20,184 nt of DNA from the NCBI GenBank assembly GCA_017461285.1, contig JAFTYS010000134.1:1-20184 (forward strand). Direction: 5' to 3'. The DNA is from Bacteroidales bacterium. GTDB taxonomy: Bacteria; Bacteroidota; Bacteroidia; Bacteroidales; UBA932. The notes below the pieces were generated by a model that was not told the DNA's origin, searched no databases, and worked only from the letters and a program-made list of their open reading frames with translations. Position numbers and translations under genes: made by a program. Shown here one piece after another: positions 1-6,836 of this stretch; position 1 is the first letter of the stretch; each line of letters begins with the position of its first letter.

Positions 1-363
1 CTGGAAAAGATAGGGGACAGGACCCTTGTGGCGTTCTTTGCGCCGATGGGTGCCGGCAAGACCACATTCACAACCGCCATCTGCAAGGCTCTGGGAGTGA
101 CGGATCCTGTAGGTTCCCCTACATTCGCAATAGTGAACGAATACATGAGGGCGGACGGAGACCCTATGTACCATTTCGATTTCTACAGGATAAACAAGCT
201 TCAGGAAGCGGTGGAGATAGGTCTGTACGACTATCTTGACAGCGGCTGCCTCTGCATCATGGAATGGCCGGAAAACATTGAGGACCTGCTGCCTGAGGAG
301 ACTCTGAAGGTGTATTTTACAATAAACCCAGACCAGTCACGAACCCTGGTCTGGGATGATTAA
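1..363 (+). CDS. tsaE: tRNA threonylcarbamoyladenosine biosynthesis ATPase TsaE (5' truncated by window edge)
   Basis: The reading frame is open from base 1 to a TAA at 361-363, so the true start lies upstream of the window. TsaE is the P-loop ATPase that works with TsaB and TsaD to make N6-threonylcarbamoyladenosine at position 37 of ANN-decoding tRNAs in the cytoplasm. Visible family marks are the Walker A loop APMGAGKTT near the start, the SPTF segment (switch-like region), the HFDFYR motif and the late MEWPE motif, all typical of this small family (about 140-150 residues). About 120 residues are present here, so only a short N-terminal piece is missing. The gene converges on the minus-strand anti-sigma gene 25 bp downstream, and I see no convincing terminator between them. 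Confidence 0.92.
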   Translation: MEKIGDRTLVAFFAPMGAGKTTFTTAICKALGVTDPVGSPTFAIVNEYMRADGDPMYHFDFYRINKLQEAVEIGLYDYLDSGCLCIMEWPENIEDLLPEETLKVYFTINPDQSRTLVWDD

Positions 364-388
364 GGCTATTTACATAATAACTTGCAGA

Positions 389-1579
389 TCAGAGGTTAAC
401 TCTGAGTCCCATCTCTATTCCCAGCATGAGCGGCTGGGCTGTCCTGATGCTCTTTGGCTGTCCGCAGTCGAAATAGTAGCGCAGGCTCGGATCCATATAC
501 AGTCCGAGATGTCTTCCGAGCATGAATTCCACTCCTAATCCGATGTTTGCGGATGTCTGTACGCCTTTTACGGTGCCCTTGTAGATATATTCCGTGTTCA
601 GGATGTCGTATTTGTCAGACAGACACCTCTCCACTGTGACGCCGGCATATGTATAGAAGTTCATATACTCGTTGTCTACGATGCTGTAGAATGCGTTCAC
701 AGGTATTCCGACATATTGCTGTGCGTTCCTGATGTCTGTAGAGACCGATTCCTCGATGGTTCCTTCCTGATTTACCTTAGTGTATGTTCCGAAGAATTTC
801 CTTGTCAGGATGGTGTAGTTCGCTCCGACTCCGAGAGACCATCTGTCGCTCAGACCGATCTTCACTCCCGCTCCCAGCGATACAGGGAGGCCGTAGGTGG
901 ATTCCGAACTCTTCTGCTCCACTCCGGTCTTAGGTCGGGATGTCGACATCGACGGACGCCTCATAGGACCCAGTCCGCTGCTTTGGACGCTGTTGGTTCC
1001 TGCGATTCCCGAAAGGGTCAGGGCTGTGCGTCTTCTCTTCCTTATCTTTTCAGTCTCGTCGTCTTCCCATATTTCCGGCCAAGTCTCAGCCGCAGGCTCA
1101 TTGCCGGCACTTACAGTGCCTTGCGGCTCTTTTGCAGGTTCCTGCTTCTGTGGCGCTTCCGCCGGCCCGGCAGGTACGGCAACAGTCTCGACTGTTTCAG
1201 CTTCTTCTTCAGGAACATATGCCAGATATGAAGGAAGCTTCCTTTCCGAAATAGCAGCCGGAGAACTCAGTTCGTATCCTGCGTTGATTTCAGGAGATTC
1301 AGCGACCGCTATCAGTCCCTTGTCTGACGTTGCAGGAACGATGTCCCCGTTTACGTTCCAGTCTGTGAACACGCCGACCGCAACTGCGGCAGCGGCAGCA
1401 GCCGCCGCGGCGCTGCGTCGGAACCACAGCATGACCGTCTTCCTTCTGCTGATGCCGTCGATCCTGTCAAGTTCCGATGAAATCCCCTCCCAGACATGGG
1501 CAGGAACATCTTCCTCTCCCTGGGAAAGAATCGATCTCATCAGATCGTCAGATTCGATATATTTGTCTTCATCAAACAT
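389..1579 (-). CDS. Dual membrane-spanning anti-sigma-like protein with C-terminal outer-membrane beta-barrel
   Basis: The product is 396 residues if read from the ATG at 1579; a TTG at 1585 is in frame but less likely. Residues 1-50 are acidic and helical, with the DDLMRSIL and VPAHVWEGI segments common at the N-terminus of Bacteroidetes anti-sigma proteins. Basic residues (RRK, RR) then precede a single Ala-rich hydrophobic helix at about 56-72, which fits an N-in topology. Residues about 80-185 are Pro/Glu-rich and look like a flexible periplasmic linker. Residues about 185-396 consist of alternating aromatic/polar strands like PorT-type 8-stranded outer-membrane barrels. This matches the layout of the Dma proteins of Bacteroides, in which one chain spans both membranes and restrains an ECF sigma factor. 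The ATG overlaps the sigma stop by 8 bases, suggesting translational coupling. The role is inferred from architecture and context. A plain porin-family protein with a mis-scored helix is the alternative. Confidence 0.8.
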   Translation of the reverse strand: MFDEDKYIESDDLMRSILSQGEEDVPAHVWEGISSELDRIDGISRRKTVMLWFRRSAAAAAAAAAVAVGVFTDWNVNGDIVPATSDKGLIAVAESPEINAGYELSSPAAISERKLPSYLAYVPEEEAETVETVAVPAGPAEAPQKQEPAKEPQGTVSAGNEPAAETWPEIWEDDETEKIRKRRRTALTLSGIAGTNSVQSSGLGPMRRPSMSTSRPKTGVEQKSSESTYGLPVSLGAGVKIGLSDRWSLGVGANYTILTRKFFGTYTKVNQEGTIEESVSTDIRNAQQYVGIPVNAFYSIVDNEYMNFYTYAGVTVERCLSDKYDILNTEYIYKGTVKGVQTSANIGLGVEFMLGRHLGLYMDPSLRYYFDCGQPKSIRTAQPLMLGIEMGLRVNL

Positions 1580-2114
1580 TTTCAATTTCCTTTATCTTGT
1601 TCTGCAGCCATAGCCTTGCCCTGCTCAGCTGCGTCCTTGATGTCGTTTCGCTTATTCCAAGTATCTCACCTATCTCCTTATGGGAATATCCCTCTATCGC
1701 GTACATGTTGAATACGGTCCTGAAGCCGGGCGGCAGCTGGGTTATGAGCTTCATCAGGTCCTTGTACCCGATGCTCTGGAGCTGGGTCACCGTCTCCGTC
1801 TTCATCCCTCTGACCGTCTCCAGGTCGTCGCTCATCTTGAGCGCATCCTTCCTCCGGAGCTCCATCAAGGCAGTAGTTACAAAGATCTTTCTGGCCCAGC
1901 CTTCAAAGGATCCGTCTCCCTTGTAGGTGTCCAGGCGCGTGAACAATGTTATGAAGCCTTCCTGGAGTATGTCCTCGGCCTGCTCCCTGTCCCCAACATA
2001 ACGGATGCATACCGGAAACATTCGCGGCGCCAGCCGGTCGTAAAGGACCTTCTGCGCAGCTCTGTCTCCTTTGATGCATGACTCAATCAGCTGGAAGTCG
2101 AGGTTATTGTTCAT
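1572..2114 (-). CDS. ECF-family RNA polymerase sigma factor
   Basis: This is a 180-residue sigma-70 family protein of ECF size. Region 2 lies at about residues 18-90 (DREQAEDILQEGF is the core-binding/-10 segment, followed by SFEGWARKI). Region 4 lies at about 118-172, with the helix-turn-helix YSHKEIGEILGIS. There is no region 1 or 3. Such factors direct RNA polymerase to a small stress or envelope regulon and are held inactive by a membrane anti-sigma partner. Here that partner is almost certainly the overlapping downstream gene. The start is the ATG at 2114-2112. A TAnnTTTG box about 63 bp upstream and a 9-bp inverted repeat in the leader may be its own control region. The target regulon cannot be read from this window. 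Confidence 0.95.
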   Translation of the reverse strand: MNNNLDFQLIESCIKGDRAAQKVLYDRLAPRMFPVCIRYVGDREQAEDILQEGFITLFTRLDTYKGDGSFEGWARKIFVTTALMELRRKDALKMSDDLETVRGMKTETVTQLQSIGYKDLMKLITQLPPGFRTVFNMYAIEGYSHKEIGEILGISETTSRTQLSRARLWLQNKIKEIENV

Positions 2115-2131
2115 TATTCATGCCCTTAAAA

Positions 2132-2166
2132 GATGCAGATAAGCCCGGGAATGTTGCATCTGCATC
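2132..2166. repeat. Perfect 9-bp inverted repeat in the leader of the sigma factor gene
   Basis: GATGCAGAT at 2132-2140 is exactly complementary to ATCTGCATC at 2158-2166, with 17 bases between. The repeat lies 18 to 52 bp upstream of the sigma start codon and downstream of the TAnnTTTG box predicted for that strand. It would therefore be part of the mRNA leader. It could be an RNA hairpin affecting translation, or a DNA operator. No T-tract follows it on either strand, so it does not look like an intrinsic terminator. Confidence 0.6.
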
Positions 2167-2176
2167 ACATTTTTTC

Positions 2177-2184
2177 CAAACTTA
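2177..2184 (-). promoter_or_regulatory. Putative Bacteroidetes -7 box for the sigma/anti-sigma operon
   Basis: Read on the minus strand the bases are TAAGTTTG, a full match to the TAnnTTTG -7 consensus of Bacteroidetes housekeeping promoters. The implied leader is roughly 55-60 nt and contains the 9-bp inverted repeat. I see no good TTTG -33 element at the expected distance, so the call rests on the -7 box and its position. Confidence 0.4.
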
Positions 2185-2207
2185 TGCATTTTTCCCGAAT
2201 TCCGTAT

Positions 2208-2215
2208 TATTTTTG
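2208..2215 (+). promoter_or_regulatory. Putative Bacteroidetes -7 box for the TPR/EnvC operon
   Basis: TATTTTTG matches the TAnnTTTG consensus and lies about 31 bp before the predicted ATG of the TPR gene, giving a short leader in an AT-rich stretch. There is no clear -33 TTTG. The divergent 132-bp gap (2115-2246) thus appears to hold back-to-back promoters for the sigma operon and the cell-wall operon. Confidence 0.4.
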
Positions 2216-2246
2216 TATGTTTTCTACAAATATTTGAATATTGCTT

Positions 2247-3962
2247 ATGCTGAATATATTGAAACCGGCCTTCATCTTATGCCTCATATCCGCATTTCTG
2301 CAGATTTCTGCCTATGCGCAGGATTCCCGTCCCGGGTCCGAGGCAGAGAATATGGTTCTGTCTGCCGTCTCTCTGATGAATGAAAACGACATCGAGGGGG
2401 CGCGTTCAGTCCTTTTCAAGCTGCTTGCCCAGGATGCGGACAACGATGCGGCATGGTATTATCTTGGCATGACCTCCCTTATGAGTCAGGAGGTTTCAGA
2501 GGCGGAAGAGTACCTGAAGAAGGCTGTGGAACTCGATCCTGACAACTTCTGGTACAGATACCGTCTGGCAGGTCTTTATGGAGCGACCCAGCGTCAGGAA
2601 CTTACCGTGGACATGTATGAGAAGCTTCTTGAAGACTTCCCTAAAAGAAGCGAGCTGTATCTGGATATGGTGGATCTTTATGCTGCACAGGGAGAATATG
2701 AGAAGGCTTTGGATACCATCAATCAGGTGGAGACTGTATTCGGAGTGACGGAAAACCTTGTGATGTACCGTTTCAATCTTCTCAGGCGCATGGGTCGTCA
2801 CGAAGAGGCCTTTGAATCCCTGGAGAAGTTCAACGAAGAGTATTCGTCCCCATACGTGCTGACTACGCTAGCGGACTGGCAGATGTCGATGTACAATGAC
2901 TCTACGGCCATAGCCTATTATGATGAGGCTCTGGAACTTGCGCCGGATTATGTTCCTGCTCTTCTTGGAAAGGCGGAAACCTACAGGCTTACACGCATGT
3001 ATGATGATTATTTCGGTGTCATGGACACATTCGTGTCGTCGAAGGACATACCTGCTGCGGCAAAGAGCGAATATCTGATGGCCGTGGTGCAGAAGACCGA
3101 TCCGAAGTTCATCCGCTCATTCACTCCGCAGCTGGACAGCGTCATCACAAAGGCTGTTGACGTCCACCCTGCCGACTGTCTGCTGACCCGGACAGCCGGC
3201 GTGTATTTCTATTCTACCGGACGTAATGACGAGGCGAAGGATTATTTCAGAAGTACTGTCGCTTCATGGCCGGAGAGCATGTCGGCAACGGCGACCCTGG
3301 TCGAGTTCCTGATGTATGCAGAAGACTGGGAAGCGCTATCCGAAGAAGGCCGCAAGGCGTTTGACAAGTTCCCCGGCGAGACTGCCTTCCTTGAGATGGC
3401 GAGCGTCGGAGACTATAACCTCAAAAGGTACGATGATGTGCTCGATATATGCCGGAAGGTACTGGAGACAGCTCCTGCAGACAGTTCCAGCACGTTGAGG
3501 GCGTGGTCTACCATGGGTGACATATACCATACCCTGGGAGATGCGAAGAAGTCATACAAGGCCTATGACAAGGCCCTGAAGATAAATCCGGACTATGTAT
3601 ATGTCCTCAACAACTATGCATACTACCTCAGCATGGAGGGCAAAAAGCTGAAGAAGGCATACGAAATGAGCCGGAAGACGATTGAGGCGGAACCGGACAA
3701 TTCCACATATCTCGATACTTTCGGATGGATCCTTTTCCTTCAGGGAAAGCCGGATCAGGCAAAGCCTCATTTCAAGCAGGCGATGCTGTATGGAGGAAAG
3801 GAGAGTCCGGTGATTCTCGACCATTATGCCGAGGTCCTTTATGCCTTGGAGGAATATGACATGGCCTTTGTGTATTGGAATCTTGCCCGCCAGAAGAATG
3901 ACGGCGAAATTCCGGATCTTGAGGAAAGGATAGAGGCCAGGAAAAAGGCGATAAACAGATAG
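2247..3962 (+). CDS. Secreted tetratricopeptide-repeat (TPR) protein
   Basis: The product is 571 residues from the ATG at 2247; a TTG two codons earlier is possible but would add nothing recognisable. Residues 1-24 form a signal peptide ending in a typical AYA/Q cleavage region, so the protein is exported, probably to the periplasm. The rest is an almost continuous run of TPR helices. Clear units start near AWYYLGMTSL, ELYLDMVDLYAAQGEYEKAL, ALLGKAETY and TMGDIYHTLGDAKKSYKAY, plus a late unit around TFGWILFLQGKPDQA. TPR arrays act as protein-docking scaffolds. The gene ends 2 bp before the EnvC-like gene, so the two are almost certainly co-transcribed, and a role in envelope or peptidoglycan remodelling is inferred from that. 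No enzyme motif is seen. Confidence 0.9.
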   Translation: MLNILKPAFILCLISAFLQISAYAQDSRPGSEAENMVLSAVSLMNENDIEGARSVLFKLLAQDADNDAAWYYLGMTSLMSQEVSEAEEYLKKAVELDPDNFWYRYRLAGLYGATQRQELTVDMYEKLLEDFPKRSELYLDMVDLYAAQGEYEKALDTINQVETVFGVTENLVMYRFNLLRRMGRHEEAFESLEKFNEEYSSPYVLTTLADWQMSMYNDSTAIAYYDEALELAPDYVPALLGKAETYRLTRMYDDYFGVMDTFVSSKDIPAAAKSEYLMAVVQKTDPKFIRSFTPQLDSVITKAVDVHPADCLLTRTAGVYFYSTGRNDEAKDYFRSTVASWPESMSATATLVEFLMYAEDWEALSEEGRKAFDKFPGETAFLEMASVGDYNLKRYDDVLDICRKVLETAPADSSSTLRAWSTMGDIYHTLGDAKKSYKAYDKALKINPDYVYVLNNYAYYLSMEGKKLKKAYEMSRKTIEAEPDNSTYLDTFGWILFLQGKPDQAKPHFKQAMLYGGKESPVILDHYAEVLYALEEYDMAFVYWNLARQKNDGEIPDLEERIEARKKAINR

Positions 3963-3964
3963 AG

Positions 3965-5143
3965 ATGAGCAGATTCCTGAAACATATGGCAGCTATGGCG
4001 TGCTTCCTGTGTCTGTGCACGGGAGCGCGTTCGCAGGATACTAAGGTCCAGGAGGAGCGTAAGGCTCGCCTGGAAAGGGAGATTGCAATCATCGACCGCC
4101 AGCTTGCCGACAACGCGTCAAAAAGCAGCAACAGGCTTGCCGACCTCAATCTTATCAGGAAGAAGGTGGCAAACCGAAAGGAACTTGTGGCCCAGAGCGA
4201 CCGTCAGATCAGGAAATACAATGACGACATCTATCTCACCCAGCTGGAAATAAATAAGATTAACAGAAGGATAGAAACCCTTACGGACCATTATTCCAGG
4301 CTCGTGCTGAGCGCATACAAGAACCGTGACGCACGCGTGTGGTACATGTATATGCTGGCCAGCGACGACCTGGGGCAGGCGATGCGCCGTTTCGGCTATT
4401 TCAAGAATCTTTCGAGCGAGATGAAGGATGAGGCACGGAGGATACTCCAGGCGAGGGAGGAGCTGGAAGAGGAGAAGGAAAAGCTTTCGAAGATGAAGAA
4501 GGAGGCCGAGGCTGTGAAGGCTGAACGTGTCAAGGAACTGGAAAAGCTGCGCAAGGACGAGGCAAAGGCTGACGAGGTGGTAAAGCAGCTCAGGAAGAAC
4601 CGTAAGACATATCAGAAGCAGCTGGATGCCAAGAAGAAGGAAGTCCAGGCTCTCAACAGGGAGATAGAAAGAATCATCGCTGCCGCAATGAAGGGAAGTT
4701 CTTCCAAGTCTTCTGGAAAGACTCAGGTAGATTCGAAGCTCGCCGCCGAGTTCGTGAAGAACAAGGGCCGGCTTCCTTGGCCGGCCGAGGGCGCTATCGT
4801 GGGCCGTTTCGGCCCTCAGCGCCATCCTGTATACGATATCGTCCTACCTGCGAACAACGGATTCGATCTTGCTGTGGCTAAGGGAGAGCAGGCAAAGGCC
4901 GTGTTCGACGGTGTTGTCCGTCAGGTCATGGTCCTTCCTGGACACAACCAGTGCGTCCTGATAGATCATGGCGATTACTTCACTCTATACTGCAAGCTGA
5001 AGAACGTGACGGTAAAGGCTGATGACAAGGTCAAGACCGGTGATGTCCTCGGTCTTGTGGACACCATCGCAGGACAGACACAGCTCCATTTCGAACTATG
5101 GCAGGGAACCAAGCCGCATAATCCGGAATCCTGGCTGAAATAA
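3965..5143 (+). CDS. EnvC-like murein hydrolase activator (coiled coil plus degenerate LytM/M23 domain)
   Basis: This is a 392-residue exported protein with a signal peptide at about 1-23 ending near ARSQD. Residues about 25-245 are a long Lys/Glu-rich coiled coil. A LytM (peptidase M23) domain fills about 270-392. The domain keeps its fold motifs (GRFG, GFDL, LIDHG, LHFELW). The key positions are altered: the first zinc-ligand His of the HxxxD motif is Asn297 (Asp301 is kept), the usual YxHL His is Lys344, and the first His of the HxH motif is Gln373 (His375 is kept). Such loss is typical of EnvC/NlpD-type regulators, which switch on amidases at the division site rather than cut peptidoglycan themselves. 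It is translated 2 bp after the TPR gene. The partner amidase is not in the window. Confidence 0.88.
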   Translation: MSRFLKHMAAMACFLCLCTGARSQDTKVQEERKARLEREIAIIDRQLADNASKSSNRLADLNLIRKKVANRKELVAQSDRQIRKYNDDIYLTQLEINKINRRIETLTDHYSRLVLSAYKNRDARVWYMYMLASDDLGQAMRRFGYFKNLSSEMKDEARRILQAREELEEEKEKLSKMKKEAEAVKAERVKELEKLRKDEAKADEVVKQLRKNRKTYQKQLDAKKKEVQALNREIERIIAAAMKGSSSKSSGKTQVDSKLAAEFVKNKGRLPWPAEGAIVGRFGPQRHPVYDIVLPANNGFDLAVAKGEQAKAVFDGVVRQVMVLPGHNQCVLIDHGDYFTLYCKLKNVTVKADDKVKTGDVLGLVDTIAGQTQLHFELWQGTKPHNPESWLK

Positions 5144-5221
5144 TAATCCGATTTGAAATAATTGTCACAAGTGTGATACTTTTCGTCGTTTTTGTTGAAA
5201 AATACGATGTGTTCTGTCGTG

Positions 5222-5251
5222 TTTGAAAATAATTTAGTACTTTTACTTTTA
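5222..5251 (+). promoter_or_regulatory. Putative promoter of the arabinan utilisation operon
   Basis: TTTG at 5222-5225 is followed 18 bp later by TACTTTTA at 5244-5251. The second element matches TAnnTTTG except for the last base, and an overlapping TACTTTTA occurs at 5238-5245. The pair fits the Bacteroidetes -33/-7 layout and would give a leader of about 30 nt before the first GH51 ATG. The 142-bp gap also holds a TCACA/TGTGA inverted pair at 5165-5176 and an imperfect inverted repeat at 5183-5207, which could be regulator sites or the end of the upstream transcript. Confidence 0.45.
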
Positions 5252-5285
5252 GATAATAACCCCTAACACTAAACAATAACAGATC

Positions 5286-6818
5286 ATGAGAAAAATCGCA
5301 TTCCTTATTCTGGGAACTTTCATTTGCCTTTCGGCATCTGCACAGGTGCAGGTAAATGTGCATGAAACAGCGGAAAATCAGCCAACTATTCACAAGGAAA
5401 TCTACGGACAGTTTGCCGAGCATCTGGGACGATGCATCTATGACGGCATATGGGTGGGACCGGAGTCGGATATCCCGAATATCGACGGATACAGGAAGGA
5501 CCTCATCGAGGCTCTCCAGACCCTCAAGGTTCCCGTGCTCAGATGGCCGGGCGGATGCTTTGCAGACGAATATCACTGGATGGACGGAATCGGACCGAAG
5601 GAAAACCGTCCGATGATGATCAACAACAACTGGGGAGGAACGGTAGAGGACAACTCTTTCGGTACTCACGAGTTCTTCAATCTCTGCGAACTTCTCGAGT
5701 GCGAGCCTTACCTTTCAGGAAATGTGGGATCAGGTTCTGTCGAGGAACTTGCGAAATGGGTAGAGTACATCACAGCTGAAGGCGGTACACTTGCAGAACT
5801 CCGTGCAAAGAACGGACGCAAGGAGCCTTGGAAGCTCAAGTATCTCGGCGTAGGCAACGAGAGCTGGGGATGCGGCGGAAACATGCGTCCTGAGTATTAT
5901 TCAGACCTCTATCGCCGTTATGCGACTTACTGTCGCAACTATGACGGAAACATCCTTTACAAGGTGGCCAGCGGTGCTTCGGACTACGACTACAACTGGA
6001 CAAAAGTCCTTATGGAGCGTATCGGAACCCAGATGCATGGCGTTTCCCTCCACTATTACACAGTGACAGGCTGGACAGGTCCTAAGGGTTCTGCAACAGT
6101 GTTTGACGAGGACAGCTGGTACGATATGGTTGCAAAGGCAATCGAGGTAGAGGAAGTGATCAAGAACCACAAGGCGATCATGAACGCATACGATCCTGAA
6201 GGAAGAGTGGACCTTCTCCTTGACGAGTGGGGAACATGGTTCGATGTAGAGCCAGGCACAAATCCGGGCCACCTCTATCAGCAGAACACAATGCGTGACG
6301 CAATGGTTGCAGCAATGTCGCTGAACGTATTCCACCGTCATACCGACCGTCTTACAATGGCCAACATAGCACAGATCGTGAACGTGCTTCAGGCCATGAT
6401 CCTTACAAAGGGCAGCGAGATCGTGCTTACTCCTACATATCATGTGTTCCGCATGTACAACGTACACCAGGATGCACAGTTCGTCCCTACAGACTGCAAT
6501 GCGGCTACAATGGTAGCTCCTTCAGGACGTCTCATGCCTGAGGTAAGCGTTACAGCTTCAAAGGACGCGGAAGGCAAGCTTCATGTCTCTATCGCAAACC
6601 CTGTCCTTGACAAGGCTCAGACCATCGCTCTCAACTTCGACGAGCTCAAGCCGAAGAACGTGACTGCAGAAGTACTCGCAGCACCTTCAATCCAGTCATA
6701 CAATGACTTCGGCAAGGAGCCTGCAGTGGCTCCAAAGCCTTTCACAGCGTTCAAGAAGAACGGAAAGACCCTTACAGTGACAGTTCCTGCCGCTTCTGTG
6801 GTATGTCTTGAATTCTAA
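5286..6818 (+). CDS. GH51 alpha-L-arabinofuranosidase, compact form, periplasmic
   Basis: This is a 510-residue retaining glycosidase that removes terminal non-reducing alpha-L-arabinofuranosyl residues from arabinan or arabino-oligosaccharides. Residues 1-20 form a signal peptide (SASAQ end) without a lipobox, so a soluble periplasmic location is likely. The early motif [18 protein letters not shown] and the [13 protein letters not shown] segment are signature GH51 strands of the (beta/alpha)8 barrel. The acid/base is Glu192 in GVGNESWG and the nucleophile is Glu314 in LLDEWGTW. The C-terminal 130 or so residues form the usual beta-sandwich. Length is normal for the bacterial GH51 type. It is the first gene after the predicted operon promoter and ends 18 bp before a second, only distantly related GH51 gene. 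Confidence 0.95.
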   Translation: MRKIAFLILGTFICLSASAQVQVNVHETAENQPTIHKEIYGQFAEHLGRCIYDGIWVGPESDIPNIDGYRKDLIEALQTLKVPVLRWPGGCFADEYHWMDGIGPKENRPMMINNNWGGTVEDNSFGTHEFFNLCELLECEPYLSGNVGSGSVEELAKWVEYITAEGGTLAELRAKNGRKEPWKLKYLGVGNESWGCGGNMRPEYYSDLYRRYATYCRNYDGNILYKVASGASDYDYNWTKVLMERIGTQMHGVSLHYYTVTGWTGPKGSATVFDEDSWYDMVAKAIEVEEVIKNHKAIMNAYDPEGRVDLLLDEWGTWFDVEPGTNPGHLYQQNTMRDAMVAAMSLNVFHRHTDRLTMANIAQIVNVLQAMILTKGSEIVLTPTYHVFRMYNVHQDAQFVPTDCNAATMVAPSGRLMPEVSVTASKDAEGKLHVSIANPVLDKAQTIALNFDELKPKNVTAEVLAAPSIQSYNDFGKEPAVAPKPFTAFKKNGKTLTVTVPAASVVCLEF

Positions 6819-6836
6819 CAAGAAATCTATAACATA

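Noticed and set aside
390..404. CAGAG/CTCTG small inverted repeat near the convergent tsaE/anti-sigma ends, considered as a terminator
   Set aside because: The stem is only 5 bp, lies inside the end of the anti-sigma coding sequence and has no T-tract.
897..1613. A 238-codon open frame on the plus strand opposite the anti-sigma gene
   Set aside because: It is antisense to a well-supported gene, has low-complexity Ala/Ser composition produced by the Ala-rich helix on the other strand, and shows no recognisable motif.
5165..5176. TCACA-AG-TGTGA considered as the terminator of the envC-like gene
   Set aside because: The stem is only 5 bp with a 2-base gap, which cannot form a stable RNA loop, and only a short T run follows; it is kept only as a possible protein site.
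389..5285. The idea that the ECF sigma pair regulates the arabinan locus
   Set aside because: The pair is separated from it by a divergent cell-wall operon, the SusC protein lacks the STN domain used in SusC-FecR-sigma signalling, and the anti-sigma protein is Dma-like rather than FecR-like.
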